Source: Nocardioides sp. YIM 152315 | Lineage (GTDB): Bacteria; Actinomycetota; Actinomycetes; Propionibacteriales; Nocardioidaceae | Direction: 5' to 3' | DNA: 64,000 nt | NCBI RefSeq assembly: GCF_029210375.1 | Contig: NZ_JARGER010000023.1 | Location: forward strand, 92,962 to 156,961 | Shown: positions 34,587 through 42,446 of the stretch, piece by piece | How the letters are laid out: the number at the start of each line of letters is the position of its first letter | Position numbering within the stretch: the first letter of the stretch is position 1 | Notes under the pieces: generated by a model | What the model saw: only the letters and a program-made list of their open reading frames with translations | Databases searched by the model: none | What the model was told of the DNA's origin: nothing | Program-made: the position numbers and the translations under genes

Positions 34587-35927
34587 TCAGGCCCCGACGG
34601 CCCGGTCCTCGGGCACCGGCTCGACCTCCGGCACCGGCCCCCGGCCGAGCACGAAGGCCCGGAACTCGAGCTCGTCGCCGAGGTCGACGTACGCCTCTGC
34701 GCCGTCGCTGGCGGCCGCGGCGCGGTCGGCGCGCAGCAGCTGGTCGTAGACGCGCACGTACGCCACCGACTGCGGCTTCCAGTCGAGCGAGAGCGACACC
34801 CGGCGACGCGCGCGCCGCGCCAGGTCGAACCGCAGGTCCGGGTCGTCCAGCAGCCGCTCCACCGCGTCGGCGAAGGCCTGGATGTCGCCGGAGGGGACGT
34901 AGAGGCACGAGTCGCCACCCGAGACCCGCGTCTCCGCCAGGTCGAACGAGACCGACGGCACGGCGTAGGCCATGTACTCCATGGTCTTGTTCATCGTCGA
35001 CACGTCGTTGAGCGGCGTCTTCTGGTCCGGGCACAGCCCCACTGCGGCGGCGCTCAGGTGCTGGGCGATCGCCGCGGGGCCGACCCGACCGGTGAAGGTC
35101 ACGAGGTCGTCGAGATCGAGGTCGCGCGAGAGCTCCTGGAGATCGCGCAGGCAGTCGCCGAAGCCCATCAGCGTCGCCTGTACGTCGGTGCGGCCGCGCC
35201 GGTGCACGAGCTCGTCCATGACGTGCAGCACGGTGTCCACCCCGTCCTGCGGCCCCATGATGCCGAGGTAGGCGAGCGTGTGCCGCCCCGGGGGCGGCGA
35301 GCTCTCGGGCCGGTGCACCGGCCGCATCACCGTCGTGTCCGGACCGCTCCGGACGACGGTGACGTCGTCCGGAGCGAACCCGCCACGGTCGATGGCGATG
35401 CGCTTGTAGGACTCGTTCGTCGAGATCACGTGGTCGGCGGTCGCGTAGGTGCGCCGTTCGAGCCAGCGCAGCCCCCACAGCTGGAGGCGCCCCGACATGC
35501 CCTCGGGCTCCCCGAAGCGCGACAGGAAGAGCTCGGGGTTGAGGTCGTGCTGGTCGAAGACGAAGGCCACACCACGCCGCTTCCACCAGCGCGCGAGGGC
35601 CCAGTAGGTGTCCGGCGGGTTGCACGCCTGGATCGCGTCGAACGGCCGCCGGCGCCACACCCGCCGGGAGAGGAGCGCGGTGCGCACCCACGAGTACACG
35701 AACTCCACCAGGTAGCCGAGCACACCGTGCGCCTCGGGCGCGGGCCGGTACTTGTAGAGGTGAACGCCCTCGATGGTGGATCGGGAGGGGTCTCCCGGTC
35801 CCCGGGGGCAGATCACGCTGACCTCGTACCCAGCAGCGGTCAGCGCCTGGCACTCCAGCCAGACGCGCCGGTCCAGCGGCACCGGCAGGTTCTGCACGAT
35901 CACCAGCACGTGAGGGTTCTCTGCCAT
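34587..35927 (-). CDS. GT4-family glycosyltransferase
   Basis: The 446-residue product has two Rossmann-like halves of the GT-B fold. The N-terminal one (VLVIVQNLPVPLDRRVWLEC, then FDQHDLNPELFL) resembles WcaI/GumH-type sugar transferases. The C-terminal one shows LAYLGIMGPQDGVDTVLHVM, MGFGDCLRDLQ and the donor site region NDVSTMNKTMEYMAYAVPSV, with the conserved Glu in the helix. ATG 35927 is used rather than an upstream in-frame ATG. Divergent from the lasso cluster. It probably adds a hexose or uronic acid to the exopolysaccharide repeat unit. Confidence 0.85.
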   Translation of the reverse strand: MAENPHVLVIVQNLPVPLDRRVWLECQALTAAGYEVSVICPRGPGDPSRSTIEGVHLYKYRPAPEAHGVLGYLVEFVYSWVRTALLSRRVWRRRPFDAIQACNPPDTYWALARWWKRRGVAFVFDQHDLNPELFLSRFGEPEGMSGRLQLWGLRWLERRTYATADHVISTNESYKRIAIDRGGFAPDDVTVVRSGPDTTVMRPVHRPESSPPPGRHTLAYLGIMGPQDGVDTVLHVMDELVHRRGRTDVQATLMGFGDCLRDLQELSRDLDLDDLVTFTGRVGPAAIAQHLSAAAVGLCPDQKTPLNDVSTMNKTMEYMAYAVPSVSFDLAETRVSGGDSCLYVPSGDIQAFADAVERLLDDPDLRFDLARRARRRVSLSLDWKPQSVAYVRVYDQLLRADRAAAASDGAEAYVDLGDELEFRAFVLGRGPVPEVEPVPEDRAVGA

Positions 35928-35980
35928 GCGGCACACCTTGTGGGGGTGGGCTGGGAGCCGCGCGACGGTAGGGGCGAACA

Positions 35981-35994
35981 TCCCTGAAATCGGT
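35981..35994. promoter_or_regulatory. Weak copy of the CCC-N6-GGG dyad
   Basis: TCCCTGAAATCGGT lies in the divergent region between the GT4 gene (start 35927) and the lasso cluster (start 36143). Only part of the right half-site matches the consensus seen at 44441 and 62786, so this is the least certain site of the group. The rest of the 215-bp region shows no clear repeat. Confidence 0.3.
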
Positions 35995-36142
35995 GAGCAC
36001 CCTGTCGCGCCACCGCTTCAGCGACGGATACCGCATTGTGAGGATCCCGGGCGCGATTGCCACTTCGGCCGCCGCCGATTCGTACGGTTTCAGCATCATT
36101 CGATCGCGCCGCTGGCGGCGTGTCCACGGAGAAGAGACGTAG

Positions 36143-36400
36143 ATGAGGCTTCGGGGCGACAACCTCACCTGGCGGGAGATCGACGGTGACCTGGTGATCC
36201 TGGATCTCCGGTCGTCGACGTACCTGACGGCGAACGCGAGCGCCACGTTGCTCATGAAGCAGCTGATCGAGGAACGGTCGGCCGGCGAGCTCGTCCACTC
36301 CCTGGTCACCGCCTTCGGGATCAGGCAGCAGCAGGCCGAACACGACGTGCAGGCGTTCCTCGACGACCTCGAGGGGAGCGACCTGCTGGAGACTGCCTGA
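36143..36400 (+). CDS. Lasso peptide RRE protein (PqqD-like, B1)
   Basis: The 85-residue protein has the PqqD/RRE winged-helix fold: LRGDNLTWREIDGDLVILDL, then SSTYLTANASATLLMKQLIE, then a helical tail (FGIRQQQAEHDVQAFLDDLE, GSDLLETA). In split lasso systems this protein binds the leader peptide and presents the precursor to the cysteine protease and cyclase. Placement before the precursor is unusual, since B1 normally follows the cyclase in actinobacterial clusters. It is preceded by GAAGAGACGTAG. A clear match to the family by pattern. Confidence 0.88.
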   Translation: MRLRGDNLTWREIDGDLVILDLRSSTYLTANASATLLMKQLIEERSAGELVHSLVTAFGIRQQQAEHDVQAFLDDLEGSDLLETA

Positions 36401-36414
36401 GGGCAGAGTCCACG

Positions 36415-36440
36415 CCGACGGAGACTCCGAATTCCGTCGG
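36415..36440 (+). promoter_or_regulatory. Hairpin in the leader of the lasso precursor gene
   Basis: CCGACGGA (36415-36422) pairs with TCCGTCGG (36433-36440) around a 10-base loop. It lies between the B1 gene and the precursor ribosome site AGGAGGGAGG. Together with the stronger hairpin downstream it would isolate the precursor mRNA segment. Confidence 0.5.
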
Positions 36441-36467
36441 GATGAGTTCCCAGGAGGGAGGTGAATC

Positions 36468-36599
36468 ATGGACACCCAGTACGAGTCCCCGAGGCTGAAG
36501 CAGCTCGGATCGGTGAAGGACCTGACCCTTGGTGAAGGCTGGGAGGGCGACGACGACACGTTCCTCTTCTTCTTCCACTACGGCGTCGACTACAGCTGA
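36468..36599 (+). CDS. Lasso peptide precursor, class with C-terminal Ser
   Basis: The 43-residue precursor has the leader pattern YxxPxLxxxG-x5-T: Tyr5, Pro8, Leu10, Gly14 and Thr20 (MDTQYESPRLKQLGSVKDLT). Thr20 is the usual penultimate leader residue, so cleavage should occur after Leu21. The core would be 22 residues: it begins GEGWEGDDD, continues TFLFFF and ends HYGVDYS. Gly1 can close a ring on Asp7, Asp8 or Asp9 (8- and 9-residue rings are commonest). The FLFFFHY stretch gives bulky plugs. The final Ser is the phosphorylation site expected for the kinase at 38326. A very strong ribosome site precedes ATG 36468. Confidence 0.9.
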   Translation: MDTQYESPRLKQLGSVKDLTLGEGWEGDDDTFLFFFHYGVDYS

Positions 36600-36614
36600 T
36601 CGACACGACCGCGA

Positions 36615-36649
36615 TGTCAGGGGTCGCCCGATCCGGGCGACCCCTGACA
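36615..36649 (+). terminator. Perfect 15-bp hairpin after the lasso precursor
   Basis: TGTCAGGGGTCGCCC (36615-36629) pairs perfectly with 36635-36649 around loop GATCC. It lies 15 bp after the precursor stop and before the cyclase ribosome site AGGAGGGGGG. No T run follows, so it is likely an attenuator or 3' stabiliser giving more precursor than enzyme mRNA. Confidence 0.75.
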
Positions 36650-36695
36650 CTCGTCAGCCCACGACCGAACATCGACGCAGGAGGGGGGTGCGAGG

Positions 36696-37862
36696 ATGAC
36701 GACCAAGGCTCAGGACGACTACGTCCGCTGCAGTCCGCTCGAGACCGCATCCGGCTGGGTCTACGGACGTACGACGCCGCCGCCGCTGTCGGCCACGCGG
36801 CGCACGCCGCGCGAGGCGCTCGACGACGCCATCCGGCCCGCGCTGCTCGACGGTCCGTGCTACGTGACGTTCTCCGGCGGTCGCGACTCCTCGGCCGTGC
36901 TGGCCGCCGCCACCGCGCTCGCCCGCCGGGAGGGCCATCCGCTGCCGATCCCGGTCACCCGGTGCTACCCCGACATCCCGGCCACCGACGAGTCCGCGTG
37001 GCAGCGCATGGTCGTCGACCACCTGGGCCTCACCGAGTGGATCCGCTTCGAGCTCCGCGAGGACGAGAGCGATCTGCTGGGCGACACCGCGCGCGCCGGA
37101 CTGCGCGCCCGCGGCCTCCTCTGGCCGGCACCCCTGCAGACGCACGGGTTCGTCTTCGAGCGACTGCGGGGCGGCTCGCTCCTCACGGGTGAGGGCGGAG
37201 ACGCCGTGTTCGGCGCCCGTCGGATCACTCCGCTGACCGTGCTGCGCCGTCACGGGAAGCCGAGCCGCGCACTCGTGGCCGCTGCCCTCACGACCACGCT
37301 CCCCGCCTCGCTGCGACGACGCCAGGCGGTGCGCGGCGCACGCACCTCCGCCCAGAGCCGGTGGCTGACGCCGGCCGCCCTCGAGCGGCACGCACGCCTC
37401 GTCGTGGACGACCTGGCCCGCGAGCCGCTGCGCTACGACGAGGCGACCTGGGCGATCGCGGGATGGCGCTCCTTCGCGACGGTCCGGCACAACCACACAC
37501 GCGCCGCGGCCGAGTTCGACATCGACGCGCACGACCCGCTGCTCGACGCGGGCTTCCTCGCCGCACTGGCGCGTGCGGGAGGCATCGCCGGATTCAACGG
37601 GCGGACGTCGGTCATGCGCGCACTCTTCTCCGACGTCCTGCCGGCGGCGCTGATCGCGCGCCCGACGAAGGCGGCCTTCAACCTCGCCAATCGCGGCGAG
37701 GCGACGACCGAGTTCGCGCGAGGCTGGGACGGCTCCGGCGTCGACCACGACCTCGTGGACGCCGAGCGGCTGCGGGAGGTCTGGCTCTCCGACCGCCCGA
37801 CCATGGCCAGCGGGCTGCTCCTGCAGCAGGCATGGCTGGCCTCGGAAGGACTGCTCCCATGA
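36696..37862 (+). CDS. Lasso peptide macrolactam synthetase (C protein)
   Basis: The 388-residue protein has an asparagine-synthetase-type ATP domain with PP-loop FSGGRDSSAVLAAATAL (residues 59-75), LTGEGGDAVFG (near 165), and a late R-T-S-V-M-R helical part. It lacks most of the N-terminal glutaminase domain found in full-length homologues, keeping only about 40 residues before the ATP domain. It adenylates the Asp side chain and joins it to Gly1 to close the ring. It overlaps the B2 gene by four bases. Family match is clear; the truncated N-terminus is the odd point. Confidence 0.88.
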   Translation: MTTKAQDDYVRCSPLETASGWVYGRTTPPPLSATRRTPREALDDAIRPALLDGPCYVTFSGGRDSSAVLAAATALARREGHPLPIPVTRCYPDIPATDESAWQRMVVDHLGLTEWIRFELREDESDLLGDTARAGLRARGLLWPAPLQTHGFVFERLRGGSLLTGEGGDAVFGARRITPLTVLRRHGKPSRALVAAALTTTLPASLRRRQAVRGARTSAQSRWLTPAALERHARLVVDDLAREPLRYDEATWAIAGWRSFATVRHNHTRAAAEFDIDAHDPLLDAGFLAALARAGGIAGFNGRTSVMRALFSDVLPAALIARPTKAAFNLANRGEATTEFARGWDGSGVDHDLVDAERLREVWLSDRPTMASGLLLQQAWLASEGLLP

Positions 37863-38329
37863 GCCTGCCTCGACGGCGGATCCCGCGAGTGACCCCGGCG
37901 GAGCTCCCCACCCTGCTCGCCACCCTGCTCATGGCCGTCGTGGTCGAGGTCGGGCTGCGAGTGACCACCCTCCCCCGGCTGGCGCGCCTGCTCGGCACGA
38001 CCCTCGTCGTGGACGGGGCCGGGTCGACCAACAGGCCGATGGACCGTGGGCCGGTGGCGCCGCTCCCGCCGCGCGCCGTCAAGCAGCTCCAGGCCATCCG
38101 TCGCGTGCTGCGGCACTGGCCGTTCGGTGACACCTGCCTGCGCCAGGCCCTCGTCGGCGGCGGGCGGCTGCGCCGTCTCGACCCGTCGCTCGTGGTCGGC
38201 GTGGCGAAGATCGACGGCGAGGTCCGAGCGCACTCCTGGCTGCTCGTCAACGGCACGGTCGTGGACCCGCTGTTCGCCGCCGCCTCCTACCAGCCCTTGA
38301 CCTCGATCTCGACAGGACTCGCGACATGA
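37859..38329 (+). CDS. Lasso leader peptidase (B2, transglutaminase-like)
   Basis: The 156-residue protein has a hydrophobic N-terminus (about 16-32, ELPTLLATLLMAVVVEVGLR), then the catalytic core: Cys93 in FGDTCLRQALVGGGRLRRL, His125 in VRAHSWLLVNG and Asp136 in TVVDPLFA. This Cys-His-Asp triad is that of the lasso B2 family. It removes the leader after Leu21 with help from B1. It overlaps both the cyclase and kinase genes by ATGA, so translation is coupled. Confidence 0.9.
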   Translation: MSLPRRRIPRVTPAELPTLLATLLMAVVVEVGLRVTTLPRLARLLGTTLVVDGAGSTNRPMDRGPVAPLPPRAVKQLQAIRRVLRHWPFGDTCLRQALVGGGRLRRLDPSLVVGVAKIDGEVRAHSWLLVNGTVVDPLFAAASYQPLTSISTGLAT

Positions 38330-39294
38330 CGACACTGACTCGGCTGTACGGCCTGACCGTCCGGTCGGAGGTCCCGCTCCACCAGGACCGACCGGCAGCG
38401 CCGTCCGCGCCCGTCGACCTCGACATCGTCCTCGGCGCGCGACGGGGCGCGACCGACGCGCCTCCCCCGGGCCGCACCCTGCTGGACCTCCGGATGGATC
38501 GGCAGCTCTACACCGGGAGCATGACGGACGACGCCTACCACCTGCGCTTCTACAACGCGTGCGACATCGAGATCAACCGCGAAATGGACCACGCCGTGAT
38601 CCATCCTGTCGGCGACACCGACGAGGCGCTCCTCTCGGTGATCGCAGGAGGCACGCTGCTCGCGTTCGTGCTCGCGCTGCGCGGCGAGACCGTGCTGCAC
38701 GCCAGTGCCGTCCAGGTCGGGGACGTCGCCCTCGGCTTCGTCGGCGCCTCGGGCATGGGCAAGTCCACGACCGCCACCCTCATGTGCGCGGACGGCGGGC
38801 GGCTCATCACCGACGACCTGCTGCGCCTCGACCTGTCCCAGTCGCCACCGACCTGCTCGCTGGGCGCGACGGAGCTGCGCCTCCGCAAGGCGGCCGGCGA
38901 CCTCGCGGGGCGGTTCGAGCGCCAGCCGACACAGCGCATCACCGGTGACGAGCGCGACGCCCTCGCCGTCTCCGTGGCCGACACCGAGGGCCTCCCGCTC
39001 GTCGGGCTCGTCGTGCCGGCTCCCGATCACTCGGGACAGTCGACGCGCGCGAGCGTGCACCGGCTCGGGGCGAAGGAGTCCTTCATCATGCTCTCGCGGT
39101 TCCCTCGCCTGCTGGGGTGGCAGGACACCAGGATGCTCGGACAGCAGTTCCAGCAGCTGGGCGACGTCGTCGAGCGGGTGCCGCTGTACGTCGCGCGGCT
39201 GCCGTGGGGTCCGCCGTTCGCCCACGACCTCGCGGCGGACGTCCGAAGGGCGGTCGGCATCGACGAGCTCGTGCCGGCGGCCGTGGCGGGATGA
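38326..39294 (+). CDS. HPr-kinase-like lasso peptide kinase
   Basis: The 322-residue protein has the HPr kinase fold in its C-terminal half: TVLHASAVQVGDVALGFVGA, P-loop GASGMGKST (residues 140-148), and TDDLLRLDL, the acidic motif with catalytic Asp. The N-terminal 110 residues form a beta-rich domain common to this subfamily. Homologues in lasso clusters phosphorylate the C-terminal Ser of the peptide, and the precursor here ends in Ser. It overlaps the B2 gene by ATGA. Confidence 0.88.
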   Translation: MTTLTRLYGLTVRSEVPLHQDRPAAPSAPVDLDIVLGARRGATDAPPPGRTLLDLRMDRQLYTGSMTDDAYHLRFYNACDIEINREMDHAVIHPVGDTDEALLSVIAGGTLLAFVLALRGETVLHASAVQVGDVALGFVGASGMGKSTTATLMCADGGRLITDDLLRLDLSQSPPTCSLGATELRLRKAAGDLAGRFERQPTQRITGDERDALAVSVADTEGLPLVGLVVPAPDHSGQSTRASVHRLGAKESFIMLSRFPRLLGWQDTRMLGQQFQQLGDVVERVPLYVARLPWGPPFAHDLAADVRRAVGIDELVPAAVAG

Positions 39295-39307
39295 CGAGGA
39301 GCCAGGC

Positions 39308-40579
39308 GTGACCAGCGAGCAGAAGGAGCGCGGCGTGGGGACCCGCCGGGCGAGACGGGAGCGCGCGATCGACGACCTGTTGGTCGACGTCTGCGCCGGC
39401 CGCCCCCCACGGCTCCCCGCGGGAGACGAGGTCGCCGGCGAGGTCTTCGACGAGATCGTCCGCGCCACGAGGTTCCACCGGATCGCTCCGCTGACCCAGG
39501 TCGCCCTGCGCGAGCAGTATCCGGAGGCCGCCAAGCGGCTGCGGGGGCACCGTGACCACGCCATGCTGCACCACCTGCGGACGATGGCCGCGCTGGGCGG
39601 GATCGCGAAGGCCCTGGACGGGATCCCCTGGCTCACCTTCAAGGGTCCGGTGCTGTCCGAGCTCGCTCACCCGCTCCCGGGGCTGCGTTCCTACGCGGAT
39701 CTCGACCTGCTGCTGGCACCCGAGGACCTCCGTGCCGGCTGCGAGCGCCTGGCCGAGGCCGGATGGACGATCACCGGCCCGGAGGCAGCGCTCCGCTTCC
39801 GACCGGTGAACGGGGAGATCTCCCTCGTCGGCTCCGACGGCACGGTCCTGGACCTGCACTGGGCCATGATCAACCCGGCCCGGAGGCGATCGCACTTCAC
39901 GGTCTCGACCGGCAGCCTGCTCGCGCGGCGCGTGCCGGTGACGCTGGGACCGACACGGGCGTGGACGCTGGACGACGCCGACGCGCTCGTCCACGTCTGC
40001 ATGCACGCCGCGCTCGCGGGCGCCAACCGGCTCGGTCACCTTCTCGACGCCGACCAGCTGGCGCGGCAGACCGAGGACTGGGACGCGATCGCCCGGCGCG
40101 CGCGGGAGTGGTCGGCAACGCCTCAGGTCGCACTCGTCCTCGGCCGGGCGTCCCGTCTGCTCGGAACGCCGGTGCCCGACGACCTGCGCCGCCGGCTCGG
40201 ACTGTCGTCGGCGTTCGAAGCGCTCACCGCGACGGTCGATCGGCACTGGCCGGTCCATCGTCTGCGGCACGACGCGTCGGTCCCGCGCCTGGTCGCCCGC
40301 GGCGCCCGGGACGGCGCGCTCCGCAGCCTCGCGTCGATCGGCCGGAACGGGTTCCTGGGGATCGTCGACCGCGTCCGGCCACTCACCTCGGCGCCGCCCC
40401 CGGTGCCGCCCGGTGCCCCGCCTCGGCGCACCCCTGTCGACCCCCACGCGGTCGAGGACTACCTCGCCGCGGTCGAGGACCTCGCGCACCGGCCGGGCGG
40501 CGCGCGCTCACGGCCGCGCGTCCTGCGACGGGCCGAGCCGCTCATGTCGGCCGTCGGGCCGACACGACAGGACGCCTGA
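39308..40579 (+). CDS. Nucleotidyltransferase-family tailoring protein of the lasso cluster
   Basis: From GTG 39308 the product is 423 residues. It matches the nucleotidyltransferase family often annotated as PF14907: FKGPVLSELAHPLPGLRSYA, DLDLLL with the paired Asp131 and Asp133, and VGSDGTVLDLHWAMI. Members commonly sit beside HPr-like kinases in lasso clusters and are thought to act on the phosphate added to the C-terminus. The C-terminal 60 residues are Pro/Arg-rich and probably disordered. It starts 13 bases after the kinase stop. Exact chemistry is unknown. Confidence 0.75.
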   Translation: MTSEQKERGVGTRRARRERAIDDLLVDVCAGRPPRLPAGDEVAGEVFDEIVRATRFHRIAPLTQVALREQYPEAAKRLRGHRDHAMLHHLRTMAALGGIAKALDGIPWLTFKGPVLSELAHPLPGLRSYADLDLLLAPEDLRAGCERLAEAGWTITGPEAALRFRPVNGEISLVGSDGTVLDLHWAMINPARRRSHFTVSTGSLLARRVPVTLGPTRAWTLDDADALVHVCMHAALAGANRLGHLLDADQLARQTEDWDAIARRAREWSATPQVALVLGRASRLLGTPVPDDLRRRLGLSSAFEALTATVDRHWPVHRLRHDASVPRLVARGARDGALRSLASIGRNGFLGIVDRVRPLTSAPPPVPPGAPPRRTPVDPHAVEDYLAAVEDLAHRPGGARSRPRVLRRAEPLMSAVGPTRQDA

Positions 40580-40580
40580 G

Positions 40581-42446
40581 ATGGCTGCGGACGTCGCACC
40601 GACGGACCCGCTCGCGCTTCGCGCGGCCGCGCGCTCAGCACCCAAGTCGTTCGGACGGCTGTCGCAGCTGGTGGGGGCCAGCGTCTCGCTCGTGTGGTCC
40701 GCTGCCCGCCTCCTGTTCCTCGCCCTCGTGGCGCTGCAGCTGCTCGCGGCCGTCGCGCTGGCCGCGCAGGTCCTGGCCGTGCGCGAGCTCCTCGACGCGG
40801 TCCTGACCGCGGACAGCCAGGGCGACACCGGCATCGTGCTCACCCCGATCGTCATGCTCGCTGCGCTGACGGCGGTCGCCGCCGTGACGACGGCACTCCA
40901 GGGTCAGCTGCAGCGCCTGCTCGGCGAGTGCGTCACCCGCACGATGTGGAGCAAGGTGCTGTCGGTCGCGACGGGCGTGGGGCTCCGCTTCTTCGAGTCC
41001 CCGGAGTTCTTCAACCGGCTCAACCGGGTCCAGACGAGCGCCCTCGTCCGCCCGTACCAGGTGACCCAGGGGCTGCTGACCATGGCCGGCGCGCTCGCCG
41101 CCAGCCTCGGCCTCGGCCTCGTCCTCCTGCGGGTGGCCCCCGTGCTCCTGCCGCTGGTCGTCATCGGCGGCATCCCCATGCTGATCACCAGCCGACGCGA
41201 GTCGAGGCTGGAGTTCGACTTCGCAGTCGAGCAGACCCCCACCGTCCGGCTCCGGAGCTACCTGGCGATGCTGCAGACGGGCCGGCCCGAGGCGAAGGAG
41301 GTCCGGGCCTTCGGCCTCGGCAGGTGGCTGGGCAACCGGTTCGACGGGCTCTACGCCACCTACCTGCACGATCTGAAGCGGCACGTACGACGCCGCAGCA
41401 TCCTCAGCCTCGTGGGGCAGGTCGGCTCCGCCGTCGTCCTCGGCGGCACGCTGATCGTGCTCGCCGGGCTCATCGCCCGCGGCCGGATCGACGTGGCCAC
41501 CGCCGGCGCCGCGGTCGTCGCCATCCGGTTGCTCGCCACCCAGGTCCAGACCCTTTTCCGCGGGGTGCAGACGATCTTCGAGTCGGGACTCTTTCTCGAC
41601 GATCTCGACGAGTTCCTCGCCTACGGTCGCCCGGCGGGCGAGGAGGACTCCGGTGCAGAGGCACCGGAGTCGTTCGACGCGCTGCGCGCCGAGGGTCTGA
41701 CCTTCCGCTATCCCGGCTCCGAGACGCCCGCGCTGCGCGGTGTGGACATCGACCTGCGCGCGGGCGAGGTCGTCGCCCTGGTCGGAGAGAACGGCTCGGG
41801 CAAGACCACGCTCGCGAAGCTGCTCGCCGGACTCTACGAACCGGAGGCCGGCCGCATCCTGTGGGACGACCGGGACGCCGCCGCCTTCCGGCCGTCGAGC
41901 CTGCGCAGCCGGATCAGCGTCGTCTTCCAGGACTTCGTGCGCTACGCCCTGCCGGCGACGGAGAACATCGCCGTCGGGCGCGTCGACGAGCCGGCGGACC
42001 CGCTCCGGGTCCGGATGGCGGCGGCCGCCGCCGGCGCCGATGCCACCCTGGACAGCCTCCCCCACGGCTACGACACCGTGCTCTCGCGCATGTTCGCCGA
42101 CGGCACCGACCTCTCCGGGGGCCAGTGGCAGCGGGTCGCGCTCGCGCGCTCGTTCTACCGCGACGCGCCGCTGGTGATCCTCGACGAGCCCAGCGCCGCC
42201 CTCGACCCCCGCGCGGAGCACGAGCTCTTCTCGACGCTCCGCGAGGCACTGCACGGCCGGACCGCGCTCTTCATCTCCCACCGCTTCTCCACGGTCCGGG
42301 GAGCCGACCGGATCTACGTCCTCCACGAGGGCGAGGTCGTCGAGCAGGGCAGCCACGACGACCTCATCGCCCAGGACGGCCGGTACGCCGAGCTCTACCG
42401 GCTGCAGTCCGACGCCTACGTCGCCAAGGAGATGCAGCGCAGATGA
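40581..42446 (+). CDS. ABC exporter (lasso D protein)
   Basis: The 621-residue half-transporter has a membrane domain of about six helices (40-350) and a nucleotide-binding domain with Walker A VGENGSGKTTLAKLL, Q-loop VVFQDFVRYAL, signature LSGGQWQRVALAR, Walker B LVILDEPSAAL, and H-loop ISHRFSTV. It is the expected exporter and immunity protein for the lasso peptide. No peptidase C39 domain is present, consistent with leader removal by B2. It overlaps the next glycosyltransferase by ATGA, linking export to the polysaccharide genes. Confidence 0.87.
   Translation: MAADVAPTDPLALRAAARSAPKSFGRLSQLVGASVSLVWSAARLLFLALVALQLLAAVALAAQVLAVRELLDAVLTADSQGDTGIVLTPIVMLAALTAVAAVTTALQGQLQRLLGECVTRTMWSKVLSVATGVGLRFFESPEFFNRLNRVQTSALVRPYQVTQGLLTMAGALAASLGLGLVLLRVAPVLLPLVVIGGIPMLITSRRESRLEFDFAVEQTPTVRLRSYLAMLQTGRPEAKEVRAFGLGRWLGNRFDGLYATYLHDLKRHVRRRSILSLVGQVGSAVVLGGTLIVLAGLIARGRIDVATAGAAVVAIRLLATQVQTLFRGVQTIFESGLFLDDLDEFLAYGRPAGEEDSGAEAPESFDALRAEGLTFRYPGSETPALRGVDIDLRAGEVVALVGENGSGKTTLAKLLAGLYEPEAGRILWDDRDAAAFRPSSLRSRISVVFQDFVRYALPATENIAVGRVDEPADPLRVRMAAAAAGADATLDSLPHGYDTVLSRMFADGTDLSGGQWQRVALARSFYRDAPLVILDEPSAALDPRAEHELFSTLREALHGRTALFISHRFSTVRGADRIYVLHEGEVVEQGSHDDLIAQDGRYAELYRLQSDAYVAKEMQRR

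Noticed and set aside
39308..40579. Antibiotic nucleotidyltransferase resistance gene
   Set aside because: The DLD motif alone would allow this, but the sequence pattern and place between lasso kinase and exporter fit the lasso-associated family.
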